This document shows positions 1 through 5,577 of a DNA stretch of 9,411 nucleotides, in pieces (position 1 is the first letter of the stretch; each line of letters opens with the position of its first letter). The DNA is from Deltaproteobacteria bacterium. Lineage in GTDB: Bacteria > Desulfobacterota > JAENJC01. The translations under genes were made by a program, and so were the position numbers. The notes beneath the pieces are model-generated. The model was not told the origin of the DNA. It saw nothing but the letters and a program-made list of their open reading frames with translations, and searched no databases. The DNA lies in contig JACQYJ010000180.1 in assembly GCA_016208525.1 (NCBI GenBank), forward strand, positions 1-9,411. The letters are read 5' to 3'.

Positions 1-1
1 A

Positions 2-51
2 GTAGAAACAGGCCTTTAGGCCTGTTAACATGGCTGAAGCCATGTTTCTAC
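2..51 (+). repeat. 50-nt three-way-junction repeat, copy 1
   Basis: The 50 bases fold completely: an outer 5-bp stem (GTAGA/TCTAC) closes two adjacent 8-bp hairpins, AACAGGCC-TTTA-GGCCTGTT and AACATGGC-TGAA-GCCATGTT, with no unpaired base at the junction. A second copy lies in inverted orientation at 2788-2837. The copies differ by a compensated base pair in the first hairpin. It sits about 20 bases upstream of the ccdA ribosome binding site, so it would be in the ccdA leader if transcription comes from further upstream. It may be a REP- or MITE-like mobile palindrome; no transposase is seen in the window. Confidence 0.85.
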
Positions 52-78
52 GCATGATTTAAGATAAATGGAGGTTTT

Positions 79-789
79 ATGGGAGCTGAAAATGTATCAT
101 TAATGATTGCCTTTACCGCGGGGCTTCTTTCGTTTGTATCACCCTGCGTCCTGCCGCTGATACCGTCTTATGTGACTTACATATCAGGGGTATCCCTGGA
201 AAAGTTGACTGTAGGCGACGACAGGGGAGCCAGGTGGGGGACATTTTTTCACTCACTCGCCTTTGTGGCAGGCTTCTCTCTTATATTTATAATGCTTGGC
301 GCCTCCGCCACCATGCTGGGGCAGTTTATGGCAAAGAACCAGGTGATCATGAGAAAGATTGGGGGCGTAATTGTTGTGGCCCTTGGCGTTCACTTCACCG
401 GTGTTATAAACTTCGGATTTCTTCAACAGTACAAGAAGATGGAGTTTGCAAGAAAACCGGTTGGCTACATCGGCTCAATACTGGTCGGGATGGTGTTCGC
501 AGCAGGATGGACCCCTTGTATAGGGCCTATACTGGCTTCCATCCTGCTATACGCGTCCACATCCGGGACAGTGGGGAAAGGGATAGGCCTGCTCGCCGCC
601 TATTCCCTTGGCTTGGGGATCCCTTTTATCCTGTCAGCCATAGCCATTAACAGGTTCTTCGGATTCTTTAACGGGATAAAGAAGTATATGAGGGTAATAT
701 CCATAATAAGCGGCGTATTCCTTGTCATTATAGGGATACTGATTTACACGAATTACTTGACGATTATAGCGCAGTATTTTTCCTGGTGA
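79..789 (+). CDS. ccdA: CcdA-type cytochrome c biogenesis / thiol-disulfide transporter
   Basis: Polytopic inner-membrane protein of 236 aa, the usual size for CcdA. This family carries electrons from cytoplasmic thioredoxin across the membrane to periplasmic thiol proteins (apocytochrome c maturation, TlpA/ResA-type proteins). Seen in the sequence: the two hallmark cysteine motifs, SPCVLPLIP (Cys23) and TPCIGP (Cys147), each in a hydrophobic helix, and about six hydrophobic segments. GGAGG at 70-74 precedes the ATG at a good distance, which fixes the start. The TGA stop lies inside the first unit of a heptanucleotide array, suggesting the array landed exactly at the gene end. A TlpA-like lipoprotein at 5564-6373 and the Cys-rich exported protein at 1244-1621 are possible redox clients (inference). 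Confidence 0.93.
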   Translation: MGAENVSLMIAFTAGLLSFVSPCVLPLIPSYVTYISGVSLEKLTVGDDRGARWGTFFHSLAFVAGFSLIFIMLGASATMLGQFMAKNQVIMRKIGGVIVVALGVHFTGVINFGFLQQYKKMEFARKPVGYIGSILVGMVFAAGWTPCIGPILASILLYASTSGTVGKGIGLLAAYSLGLGIPFILSAIAINRFFGFFNGIKKYMRVISIISGVFLVIIGILIYTNYLTIIAQYFSW

Positions 790-842
790 AAGGTGAAAGG
801 TGAAAGGTGAAAGGTAAAAGGTAAAAGGCTAAAGGTTAAAGG
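785..842 (+). repeat. left heptanucleotide array (GGTGAAA/GGTTAAA), 8 units
   Basis: Eight uninterrupted 7-bp units: four GGTGAAA, two GGTAAAA, one GGCTAAA, one GGTTAAA, then GG. Unit 1 contains the stop codon of ccdA, and the last unit with its following GGA provides the Shine-Dalgarno sequence of the four-helix-bundle gene that starts at 844. The array is the inverted counterpart of the CCTTTAA array at 1184-1234. Confidence 0.95.
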
Positions 843-843
843 A

Positions 844-1197
844 ATGCAGAGATTTGAAGATTTGGATGTATGGAAGAAGGCATTTCAGCTATCCGTGGAG
901 ATATTTAAAGCTTTTAAAGATTGTAGAGATTTCGGCTTTAGAGATCAAATTACGAGGGCCTCTTTATCTGTTCCGTCTAATATTTCGGAAGGCTATGAAC
1001 GTGATTCGAATAAGGAGTTTATTCGCTTTTTGTATATTGCTAAAGGTTCGTGCGGCGAACTAAGAACGCAACTGTGTATTGCACTGGAAATAGGCTATCT
1101 GGAAAAAGACAAATGTAATGCCTTTATTGAGCGTGCCAAAGAAATATCATCCATGTTGAGCGGTCTAATCCAGAAACGTAAGTCCTTTAACCTTTAA
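844..1197 (+). CDS. four-helix-bundle protein, S23/IVP (Avd-like) family
   Basis: 117 aa, the normal length of this family (TIGR02436-type). It is related to the protein encoded in 23S rRNA intervening sequences of Leptospira and Coxiella and to the Avd accessory protein of diversity-generating retroelements. Family signatures seen: FEDLDVWKKA at the N-terminus, then DQITRASLSVPSNISEGYER, then KEFIRFLYIAKGSCGELRTQ. The helices probably assemble into a basic oligomer; the molecular role of stand-alone members is unknown. No reverse transcriptase, template repeat or rRNA is present here. The start ATG follows directly after the left heptad array, whose last unit gives the AAAGGA ribosome binding site, and the C-terminal Phe-Asn-Leu plus stop are encoded by the right array. 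Gene and arrays therefore behave as one cassette of about 450 bp. Confidence 0.9.
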   Translation: MQRFEDLDVWKKAFQLSVEIFKAFKDCRDFGFRDQITRASLSVPSNISEGYERDSNKEFIRFLYIAKGSCGELRTQLCIALEIGYLEKDKCNAFIERAKEISSMLSGLIQKRKSFNL

Positions 1198-1234
1198 CCT
1201 TTAACCTTTAACCTTTAACCTTTAACCTTTGACC
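1184..1234 (+). repeat. right heptanucleotide array (CCTTTAA), 7 units, inverted to 785-842
   Basis: Six exact CCTTTAA units followed by CCTTTGA and CC. This is the reverse complement of the GGTTAAA motif in the left array. The first two units encode the last residues and the stop codon (1195-1197) of the four-helix-bundle protein. The last unit holds an in-frame TTG (1229) that extends the downstream reading frame, although ATG 1244 is the likelier start there. Confidence 0.95.
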
Positions 1235-1243
1235 GGAAATAGA

Positions 1244-1621
1244 ATGAAACTTAAACATAAAATAGTCTCGATCCTTTTGCTGCTGTCAATCTTCAACTTC
1301 AACCTCGTCATCCTGCCGGCCCAGGCTGGTGACGGTTGTCATTGCGAGCGCCCGCATGGAGAGAACGGGATTGCCTGTTCCTGCGGGATCTCCATGGAAA
1401 AACCGCACTGCGACAGAAAGGGTACAGCCCTGAGCAAGGGACACTGCGGACTTGATAAGAAGAGCAACGACTTCAGCATCCCGGCCCACGAATATCCCTC
1501 CCTTCTTTCAAGCGAGGGCGCCGATTTAAGACTTCATTTATCATTCCTCAATATGGAGGACAGTAAAGTCTACTCTAAGACTGATCTGCTTCCAATAGAA
1601 CATCCCCCCTCAATTCTCTAA
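1244..1621 (+). CDS. small exported Cys/His-rich protein, function unknown
   Basis: I do not recognise this family. From ATG 1244 the product is 125 aa. It begins with a lysine-rich n-region and a long hydrophobic core ending in PAQA, a good signal peptidase I site, so it is probably periplasmic. The mature N-terminus is dense in cysteine and histidine (CHCERPH, ACSCG, PHCDRK, GHCG: seven Cys within about 45 residues), which suggests metal or thiol chemistry. The C-terminal half is unremarkable. A TTG at 1229 inside the heptad array would add five residues, but ATG 1244 places the lysine-rich n-region first. It lies 47 bases after the four-helix-bundle gene; before that cassette arrived it may have been directly downstream of ccdA (inference). 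Confidence 0.7.
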   Translation: MKLKHKIVSILLLLSIFNFNLVILPAQAGDGCHCERPHGENGIACSCGISMEKPHCDRKGTALSKGHCGLDKKSNDFSIPAHEYPSLLSSEGADLRLHLSFLNMEDSKVYSKTDLLPIEHPPSIL

Positions 1622-1664
1622 ATTTTTCTCCATAGACAACAAAAGATTTTAAACAACAAAAGCC

Positions 1665-1748
1665 TGCTCTCTCGCAAAGCTCGCAAAGATAGCAAAGTTA
1701 AATCAACTTTCTTTTGTGTTTTAGCGTCTTGGCGCCTTAGCGAGAGCA
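1665..1748. repeat. inverted pair of 8-9-bp arrays (CTCGCAAAG type)
   Basis: The left arm (1665-1697) reads TGCTCT followed by CTCGCAAAG, CTCGCAAAG and ATAGCAAAG. The right arm (1718-1748), read on the minus strand, starts with the same TGCTCT and continues CGCTAAG, GCGCCAAG, ACGCTAAAA. A 20-base A/T-rich spacer separates them. The architecture is the same as the GGTTAAA arrays with a different motif. Confidence 0.75.
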
Positions 1749-1769
1749 TAAACCTAAAAAAAGCATTTG

Positions 1770-1899
1770 CCACTGACTTTCACGGACTAAGAGCAAGTAA
1801 TTAAAAGACTTTCAAAAAGCATTAGAATCATCTTTTGGGTGAACTGCTCATTATGTTTAAATGTTTATTTGATAAGGTTTTGTCCGCTTTTGTCCGTGG
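1770..1899. repeat. degenerate inverted pair around a CCACGGAC-type 10-bp motif
   Basis: The right arm 1878-1899 contains two TTTTGTCCG-like units, 10 bp apart, and ends in TGG. Its reverse complement matches the left arm 1770-1791 at about 14 of 22 positions, keeping CCAC, GAC and CGGAC in register. It is a weaker example of the paired short-period arrays. Confidence 0.45.
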
Positions 1900-1944
1900 C
1901 AACTGCCGTTTTCAGGATAAAGGGTTTTCTATACGGAGGTTTTT

Positions 1945-2133
1945 ATGGCTGATAGATATAAACCAAGGAAGCCCAGGATAAAGGATTCCAAGAGGTCTTT
2001 TGATTTCTGGTGTTTTTATCACAAGAGGTTTTTTGAAGAAGGCAAGAAGTTCGGGCACTGCATACCAAAAAAATGCTTTGAGTTCAATCAGGAGCATTAC
2101 CTTGAGAGGATGGGGATGCAGCAGGCTGTTTAA
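1945..2133 (+). CDS. small Cys-containing protein, 62 aa, function unknown
   Basis: A basic, aromatic-rich 62-aa protein with no signal peptide, preceded by a strong ribosome binding site (GGAGG, 1935-1939, five bases before the ATG). Three cysteines fall in a compact arrangement (WCFYH, GHCIPKKC), and there are several lysine-arginine-proline runs near the N-terminus. I do not recognise the family. It is followed by a strong hairpin and then the Csp-like gene 62 bases downstream, so it may form a pair with that gene. A small zinc- or nucleic-acid-binding protein would fit, but nothing in the sequence proves it. Confidence 0.65.
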   Translation: MADRYKPRKPRIKDSKRSFDFWCFYHKRFFEEGKKFGHCIPKKCFEFNQEHYLERMGMQQAV

Positions 2134-2136
2134 AGA

Positions 2137-2169
2137 TTGCAGAGACGCCCCGTCGGGGCGTCTCTGCAA
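2137..2169. repeat. perfect 15-bp palindromic hairpin
   Basis: TTGCAGAGACGCCCC (2137-2151) pairs perfectly with 2155-2169 across a GTC loop. It follows the stop codon of the 62-aa gene by three bases, so it could act as a transcription terminator or mRNA end, but no T-run follows. GAGACGCCCC-type palindromes are widespread dispersed repeats in many bacteria, so a mobile palindrome is equally likely. Confidence 0.8.
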
Positions 2170-2195
2170 AATTCCATAAAAAAAGGAGAAGGGAA

Positions 2196-2693
2196 ATGAA
2201 AGAGAAAAATGATGCAGTCGAAGTAACGGATTCAATTGACAGAAGGGATTTTATAATCAAGGCAGGCGCCCTGGGAATAGGGGCATTGGCGGTAGCTGCC
2301 GGAGGTGAAGTATTCGCAGAGACCGCAGAGACCGGCAAGAAAAAAAAAAAAAAAAAAAAGGGTCAGGCCATGCTTGATGCCACATTCGATTGTCTTAAGA
2401 CCGGGCAGGCGTGTATTGACCATTGTCTTGACATGTTCAAGGCAGGGGATGCCGTGCTTGCAAATTGCGCAGAAAGCGTTACGGAGATGATGGCCTTCTG
2501 CACGGCACACACCCTGCTGACCTCCTACAGGTCAAAACACCTGAAGGCCATGTGCGAGCTGGCTATCCTCGTATGCGATGATTGCGAGAAGGAATGCCGC
2601 AAGCATGAAAAGGACCATGACCTTTGCAGGAAGTGCGCAGATGCATGCGCTGCCTGCATTAAAGAGTGCAAGGCATTTCTCGGGAAGGGCTAA
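2196..2693 (+). CDS. Tat-exported four-helix-bundle copper-storage (Csp1-like) protein
   Basis: 165 aa. The N-terminus has a twin-arginine signal (DRRDFIIKAG at 15-24, then an Ala/Gly-rich hydrophobic stretch ending in VFAETA near 41), so the protein is exported folded. The mature part has 14 cysteines (66, 73, 77, 91, 102, 120, 127, 130, 134, 144, 147, 151, 154, 158), many spaced i/i+3 or i/i+4 as in helices, matching Csp proteins, which bind many Cu(I) ions inside a Cys-lined four-helix bundle. AGGAG at 2184-2188 supports the ATG. Odd point: eight consecutive lysines at 48-55, encoded by a 20-A tract, join signal peptide and mature domain. The other reading is a DUF326-type Cys-rich protein binding a different metal. 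Its neighbours add other metal- or thiol-related proteins. Confidence 0.85.
   Translation: MKEKNDAVEVTDSIDRRDFIIKAGALGIGALAVAAGGEVFAETAETGKKKKKKKKGQAMLDATFDCLKTGQACIDHCLDMFKAGDAVLANCAESVTEMMAFCTAHTLLTSYRSKHLKAMCELAILVCDDCEKECRKHEKDHDLCRKCADACAACIKECKAFLGKG
2340..2359 (+). repeat. 20-A homopolymer inside the csp-like gene
   Basis: Twenty consecutive A residues within the reading frame, between the Tat signal and the Cys-rich domain, encoding most of an eight-lysine run. Tracts of this length are prone to replication slippage, RNA-polymerase slippage and ribosome sliding, and also to sequencing or assembly error. Confidence 0.97.
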
Positions 2694-2698
2694 CCACA

Positions 2699-2740
2699 GG
2701 TCAGGGGTCAGGGGGGGAGGTTTCAAATCTCCCCTGACCC
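2699..2740. terminator. G-rich hairpin after the csp-like gene
   Basis: GGGTCAGGGG (2705-2714) pairs with CCCCTGACCC (2731-2740), and the stem can extend inward with a three-G bulge. It lies 11 bases past the stop codon. There is no clear U-tract, so terminator activity is uncertain. The left arm is also a tandem GGTCAGG pair, making it another short inverted heptad structure. Confidence 0.45.
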
Positions 2741-2742
2741 TT

Positions 2743-2920
2743 GAGCCTCTTGCAGAAGTCCCCTTTTGTGTCATTCCGAACGAAGTTGTAAAAACATGGC
2801 TTCAGCCATGTTAACAGGTCTGAAGACCTGTTTCTACGGGATAAAAAAATCCCCGGCTGAAGTTAACTCCCGCTGGTCGAAATGACAAAACTGCGTTTCT
2901 TAGAGTTTTGCAAGAGGCTC
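2743..2920. repeat. 178-bp element with 12-bp terminal inverted repeats
   Basis: GAGCCTCTTGCA (2743-2754) is the exact inverse of TGCAAGAGGCTC (2909-2920). Further inside, TTTTGTGTCATTCCGA and TCGAAATGACAAAA form a second imperfect inverted pair. The interior carries copy 2 of the 50-nt three-way-junction repeat (2788-2837) and a small GGGAT/ATCCC hairpin. No reading frame is present. The form suggests a non-autonomous palindromic element with another repeat nested inside it. Confidence 0.7.
2788..2837 (-). repeat. 50-nt three-way-junction repeat, copy 2 (inverted)
   Basis: Read on the minus strand it has the same layout as copy 1: 5-bp outer stem, AACAGGTC/GACCTGTT hairpin and AACATGGC/GCCATGTT hairpin. 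In the first hairpin a C-to-T change is balanced by a G-to-A change on the other arm. The outer stem carries one change that gives a G-U pair on the minus strand but an A-C mismatch on the plus strand. Confidence 0.85.
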
Positions 2921-3016
2921 ACAAGGTTTTTCTTTGGCATTAAAGGGTTTCCTCTGAGTCCTCTGTGGTTCGATTGCAGGATTTAGGTTCCATAAAAACA
3001 AAAAAAGGAGAGATCA
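2921..3016. other. spacer and leader before the Met/His-rich lipoprotein
   Basis: It contains a half-array (2951-2968, CCTCTGAGT CCTCTGTGG, period 9) with no inverted partner that I can see, then an A-rich leader with the ribosome binding site GGAGAG (3007-3012). No clear promoter was found. Confidence 0.45.
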
Positions 3017-4594
3017 ATGAAGGTTAAAAACAGTTTCAGATTGTTAGTATTGTTAATGTCCGGCTTCATAGCAGCATGCGGGAGCAGCAACACGAGTGAG
3101 CCGACAACGGCCATAACAGGCTCCATCTTTCAAGGTCCTGTAAATGGCGCAAGCGTCACTGTGAAGAAAGCAGACGGGTCAGCAGTCGCAGGACCTGTTA
3201 CAACAGGGAGCGATGGGTCATACAGTATAAGCATCCCAGACTCCGCCCTTTCAGGGGACCTTGTATTCGAATCAGCAGGCGGCACATTTACGGACGAGGC
3301 GACGGGGACAACAGACGTCGCTGCCGTGGCTCTTTCAGCACACATTTCAGGCGGCGCTCTCAGCTCCGGGGGAGCTGTTCATGTTACCCCCTGTACAACC
3401 ATAGTGCAAAAACTTGTCGCTCTGGGTAAGACAAAGACCGAGGCTGAAACTGCATTCGGCACAGCCTTTGGATTTATACCTGATAGTACTTTAGCACCTA
3501 CTGATGCGACTAATCCTGCAACCGGAGCATCAGATGAACAAAAGCTTGCAGGGTCTAGGGTCGCTGTTTTCAGCCAGCTTGCGAAGGATATGGACGAGTC
3601 ACAATCTCACCTCTTAGAACACCTGCCCGAGGACCTGGAGGACGACGGTATCCTGAACGGTTTGCCGCCATACGAACTGCACCTGCCTGAGGATATAGGA
3701 AACAAATATGAGCTGGCAGTGGTAAATTTCCTTAATAATACAAACAACAAATCCGGCCTGACGCCGGACAAGATCGGGACGCTCCCCTTCTCAAAAACGG
3801 CCCTCACCACCACGTATAAAGTCACTTACGTGGAGGGGAGCATGAAGGCGATGCAGGGTAAGACAACCTTCAAAATCAGCGTTACAAAACGTTCAGACGG
3901 TGCGGCTGCCCCTGGACTTACCGTAACCCTCGCCCCTCTGATGCACATGGCCGCGTACAGCCACGTTACCCCAATAGACAGCATCACAGATGACGGCGAC
4001 GGCGCTTATACCTGCGTTGTCTATTACCTTATGGCAGGCGGCCCGACTATGGGTTACTGGGAGCTGACGGTCGGAGTGAACGGCGAGACCGCCACATTCT
4101 ACCCGGCAGTCGGCATGTCAATGGGGGACACCACAAAGGTCACTCTGAAGCACAAAGACGACACAATCCCTAACATGATGGGTACGCTTAGCCCGCGGGC
4201 CTATCCCTTGTTCAAGGAGGCGCTTACGGCTGAAACGGGAGGCGCTTACACATTCAAGGCTTTCGTTACCTCGCAGGAGAGCATGACGAGCTTCCCTAAG
4301 CTATTCTCAGGGATTGTGCTCAGTTCCGGCACAACCAGCGAACTTACCGTAAATCCCTTGAGCGTTCAGGCATCAACCGACGGGACAACCTGGACAGCAA
4401 TGACGGAAGACACTGTTAATGAAGGGCATTTCAGCGTGAGCGGTCTTACAGGCCTTTCAAGCGGAGTAGCGGGCACGGTCTATGTAAAGTTGACGATCAA
4501 CGGAAACGACTACGTGGATAATGCCACGGGCGATTCAACAGCCGCCGGAGCGCACATATATGCGACATTTAACGTAACTCCTGGCGGGATGTAA
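3017..4594 (+). CDS. lipoprotein with carboxypeptidase-like and FixH/YtkA-like segments
   Basis: 525 aa. The signal peptide ends in a lipobox (IAAC, Cys21), so the protein is membrane-anchored and faces the periplasm or cell surface. Residues 32-95 look like a carboxypeptidase regulatory-like beta domain. Residues 195-225 are acidic with scattered His (HLLEHLPEDLEDD, HLPED). Residues 280-375 resemble FixH/YtkA-type domains: GLTVTLAPLMHMAAYSH, DDGDGAYTCVVYYLMAG, MGYWELTVGV, with Met and His clusters (MHM, GMSMG) suited to copper binding. The rest is Ser/Thr/Gly-rich beta-type sequence. GGAGAG (3007-3012) supports the start. The stop overlaps the next gene's ATG (TAATG), so the lipoprotein and outer-membrane protein are probably made together. 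A role in copper delivery or sensing is inference. Confidence 0.75.
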   Translation: MKVKNSFRLLVLLMSGFIAACGSSNTSEPTTAITGSIFQGPVNGASVTVKKADGSAVAGPVTTGSDGSYSISIPDSALSGDLVFESAGGTFTDEATGTTDVAAVALSAHISGGALSSGGAVHVTPCTTIVQKLVALGKTKTEAETAFGTAFGFIPDSTLAPTDATNPATGASDEQKLAGSRVAVFSQLAKDMDESQSHLLEHLPEDLEDDGILNGLPPYELHLPEDIGNKYELAVVNFLNNTNNKSGLTPDKIGTLPFSKTALTTTYKVTYVEGSMKAMQGKTTFKISVTKRSDGAAAPGLTVTLAPLMHMAAYSHVTPIDSITDDGDGAYTCVVYYLMAGGPTMGYWELTVGVNGETATFYPAVGMSMGDTTKVTLKHKDDTIPNMMGTLSPRAYPLFKEALTAETGGAYTFKAFVTSQESMTSFPKLFSGIVLSSGTTSELTVNPLSVQASTDGTTWTAMTEDTVNEGHFSVSGLTGLSSGVAGTVYVKLTINGNDYVDNATGDSTAAGAHIYATFNVTPGGM

Positions 4595-5577
4595 TGCGTC
4601 CTGTTCCTTTCAAATCGATCTGTGCGGCGGCTCTCATTTTGGGAGCCGCCATTTTGCCGGAGCAGTCCGCCTTTTCCGCCTCCTGCTGCGGGGGCGGTTC
4701 CGCCTCGTCGTTGATATTGCCAAAGTTCTCTCAGTCAATGGTGGATGCGTCTCTCAGCATTGAGAAGTATGATGGTTTCTGGAACAAAGACGGCAAATAT
4801 ATCCAGGACCCTCCTGGTTCCGACCTGAGGCAGTATCGTTTAAGCCTCGGTTATGCCCATCGGCTTGCGGCCAACTGGCAGGCAAGTGTCGTCGCCCCTT
4901 ATGTATGGAACGACAACAGGTACTCAGCCCTTTCTTCAAGGACTGAAGGGGTTGGAGACACGTCAATGAGCATATTTTATGAAGCGTTCGACTCCATAAT
5001 GTGCGTTTACAAAGTGGAGGGCATTGCTGACCTGAAACCGGCATCCTATTTCGGGGCTTCCCTTACAATACCTACCGGGATATCCCAGTATGACGATGTG
5101 AATAGCAGCTTTGATGTCACCGGGCGCGGCTTCTACAGGCTGGACGGCATAGCCCTTTTTGACAAGACTGTGTATCCCTGGAACGCCTCCCTTCTTTTAA
5201 GCTATGGAACCCATTTCGAGAGACCGGTAAACAGGGAATACGGAAACTATGTTGAACCTTACGACAAGAGACTTGGCGACAGGGCATTGGGAACCGTTTC
5301 ATTCGGGTATACCCAATTTCTAAAGGAGAACGACACAGTGACATACACAGCAGCTTATTCAGACCTGCGGGAAGGGGAGGGGACGATAGACGGCGAACGT
5401 GATTCTACCACCGGCATCCGCAAGAAATCAGTCTCAGGGACCATCGCCTATGCGACAGCGGAAAAAGACTGGATTATTAAAGGGACATGGGGGCATGCAA
5501 TCAAACAGGACGGCTGGGGGGAGAACTTCCCCGCCACCGACACATTTACATTGGGGGTGAGCCGTGTATTTAATTAA
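4594..5577 (+). CDS. CCGGG-motif outer-membrane beta-barrel protein
   Basis: 327 aa. A hydrophobic signal peptide ends near ASFA-type residues (cleavage around 28-29), leaving a mature protein that starts with SCCGGG (Cys31-Cys32). The remainder is rich in alternating aromatic/polar strands (QYRLSLGYAHRLAANWQASV, SVVAPYVWND, YGASLTIPTG-like, SLLLSYGTHF) and ends in GVSRVFN with a terminal aromatic two residues from the end, typical of outer-membrane beta barrels. It starts at the TAATG overlap with the upstream lipoprotein, implying translational coupling. A paralogue with the same CCGGG N-terminus lies at 8037-8851. The vicinal cysteines suggest a metal site or a thiol client of CcdA/TlpA; I know of no proven function. 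It may be a pore or a transporter. Confidence 0.75.
   Translation: MRPVPFKSICAAALILGAAILPEQSAFSASCCGGGSASSLILPKFSQSMVDASLSIEKYDGFWNKDGKYIQDPPGSDLRQYRLSLGYAHRLAANWQASVVAPYVWNDNRYSALSSRTEGVGDTSMSIFYEAFDSIMCVYKVEGIADLKPASYFGASLTIPTGISQYDDVNSSFDVTGRGFYRLDGIALFDKTVYPWNASLLLSYGTHFERPVNREYGNYVEPYDKRLGDRALGTVSFGYTQFLKENDTVTYTAAYSDLREGEGTIDGERDSTTGIRKKSVSGTIAYATAEKDWIIKGTWGHAIKQDGWGENFPATDTFTLGVSRVFN

Larger units (their letters stand above)
1622..1944. other. gene-free spacer made largely of short inverted repeat arrays
   Basis: No convincing reading frame on either strand. It contains two pairs of short-period arrays in inverted orientation (1665-1748 and 1770-1899). The tail (about 1900-1944) ends in the GGAGG ribosome binding site (1935-1939) of the next gene. 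Confidence 0.7.

Noticed and set aside
844..1197. Diversity-generating retroelement or rRNA intervening sequence
   Set aside because: No reverse transcriptase, variable/template repeat pair or 23S rRNA sequence is present around the four-helix-bundle gene.
785..1234. CRISPR array
   Set aside because: Units are contiguous 7-mers without spacers; no cas genes.
1338..1377. GTCATTGCGAGC-like sequence inside the Cys-rich gene, reminiscent of a widespread dispersed repeat
   Set aside because: The matching inverted half (GCAATC) is not present in the right orientation, and the bases encode part of the Cys/His motif; chance resemblance is likelier.
1286..1489. Minus-strand reading frame opposite the Cys-rich exported protein
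   Set aside because: No ribosome binding site or recognisable motif, and it mirrors a plus-strand gene with a signal peptide.
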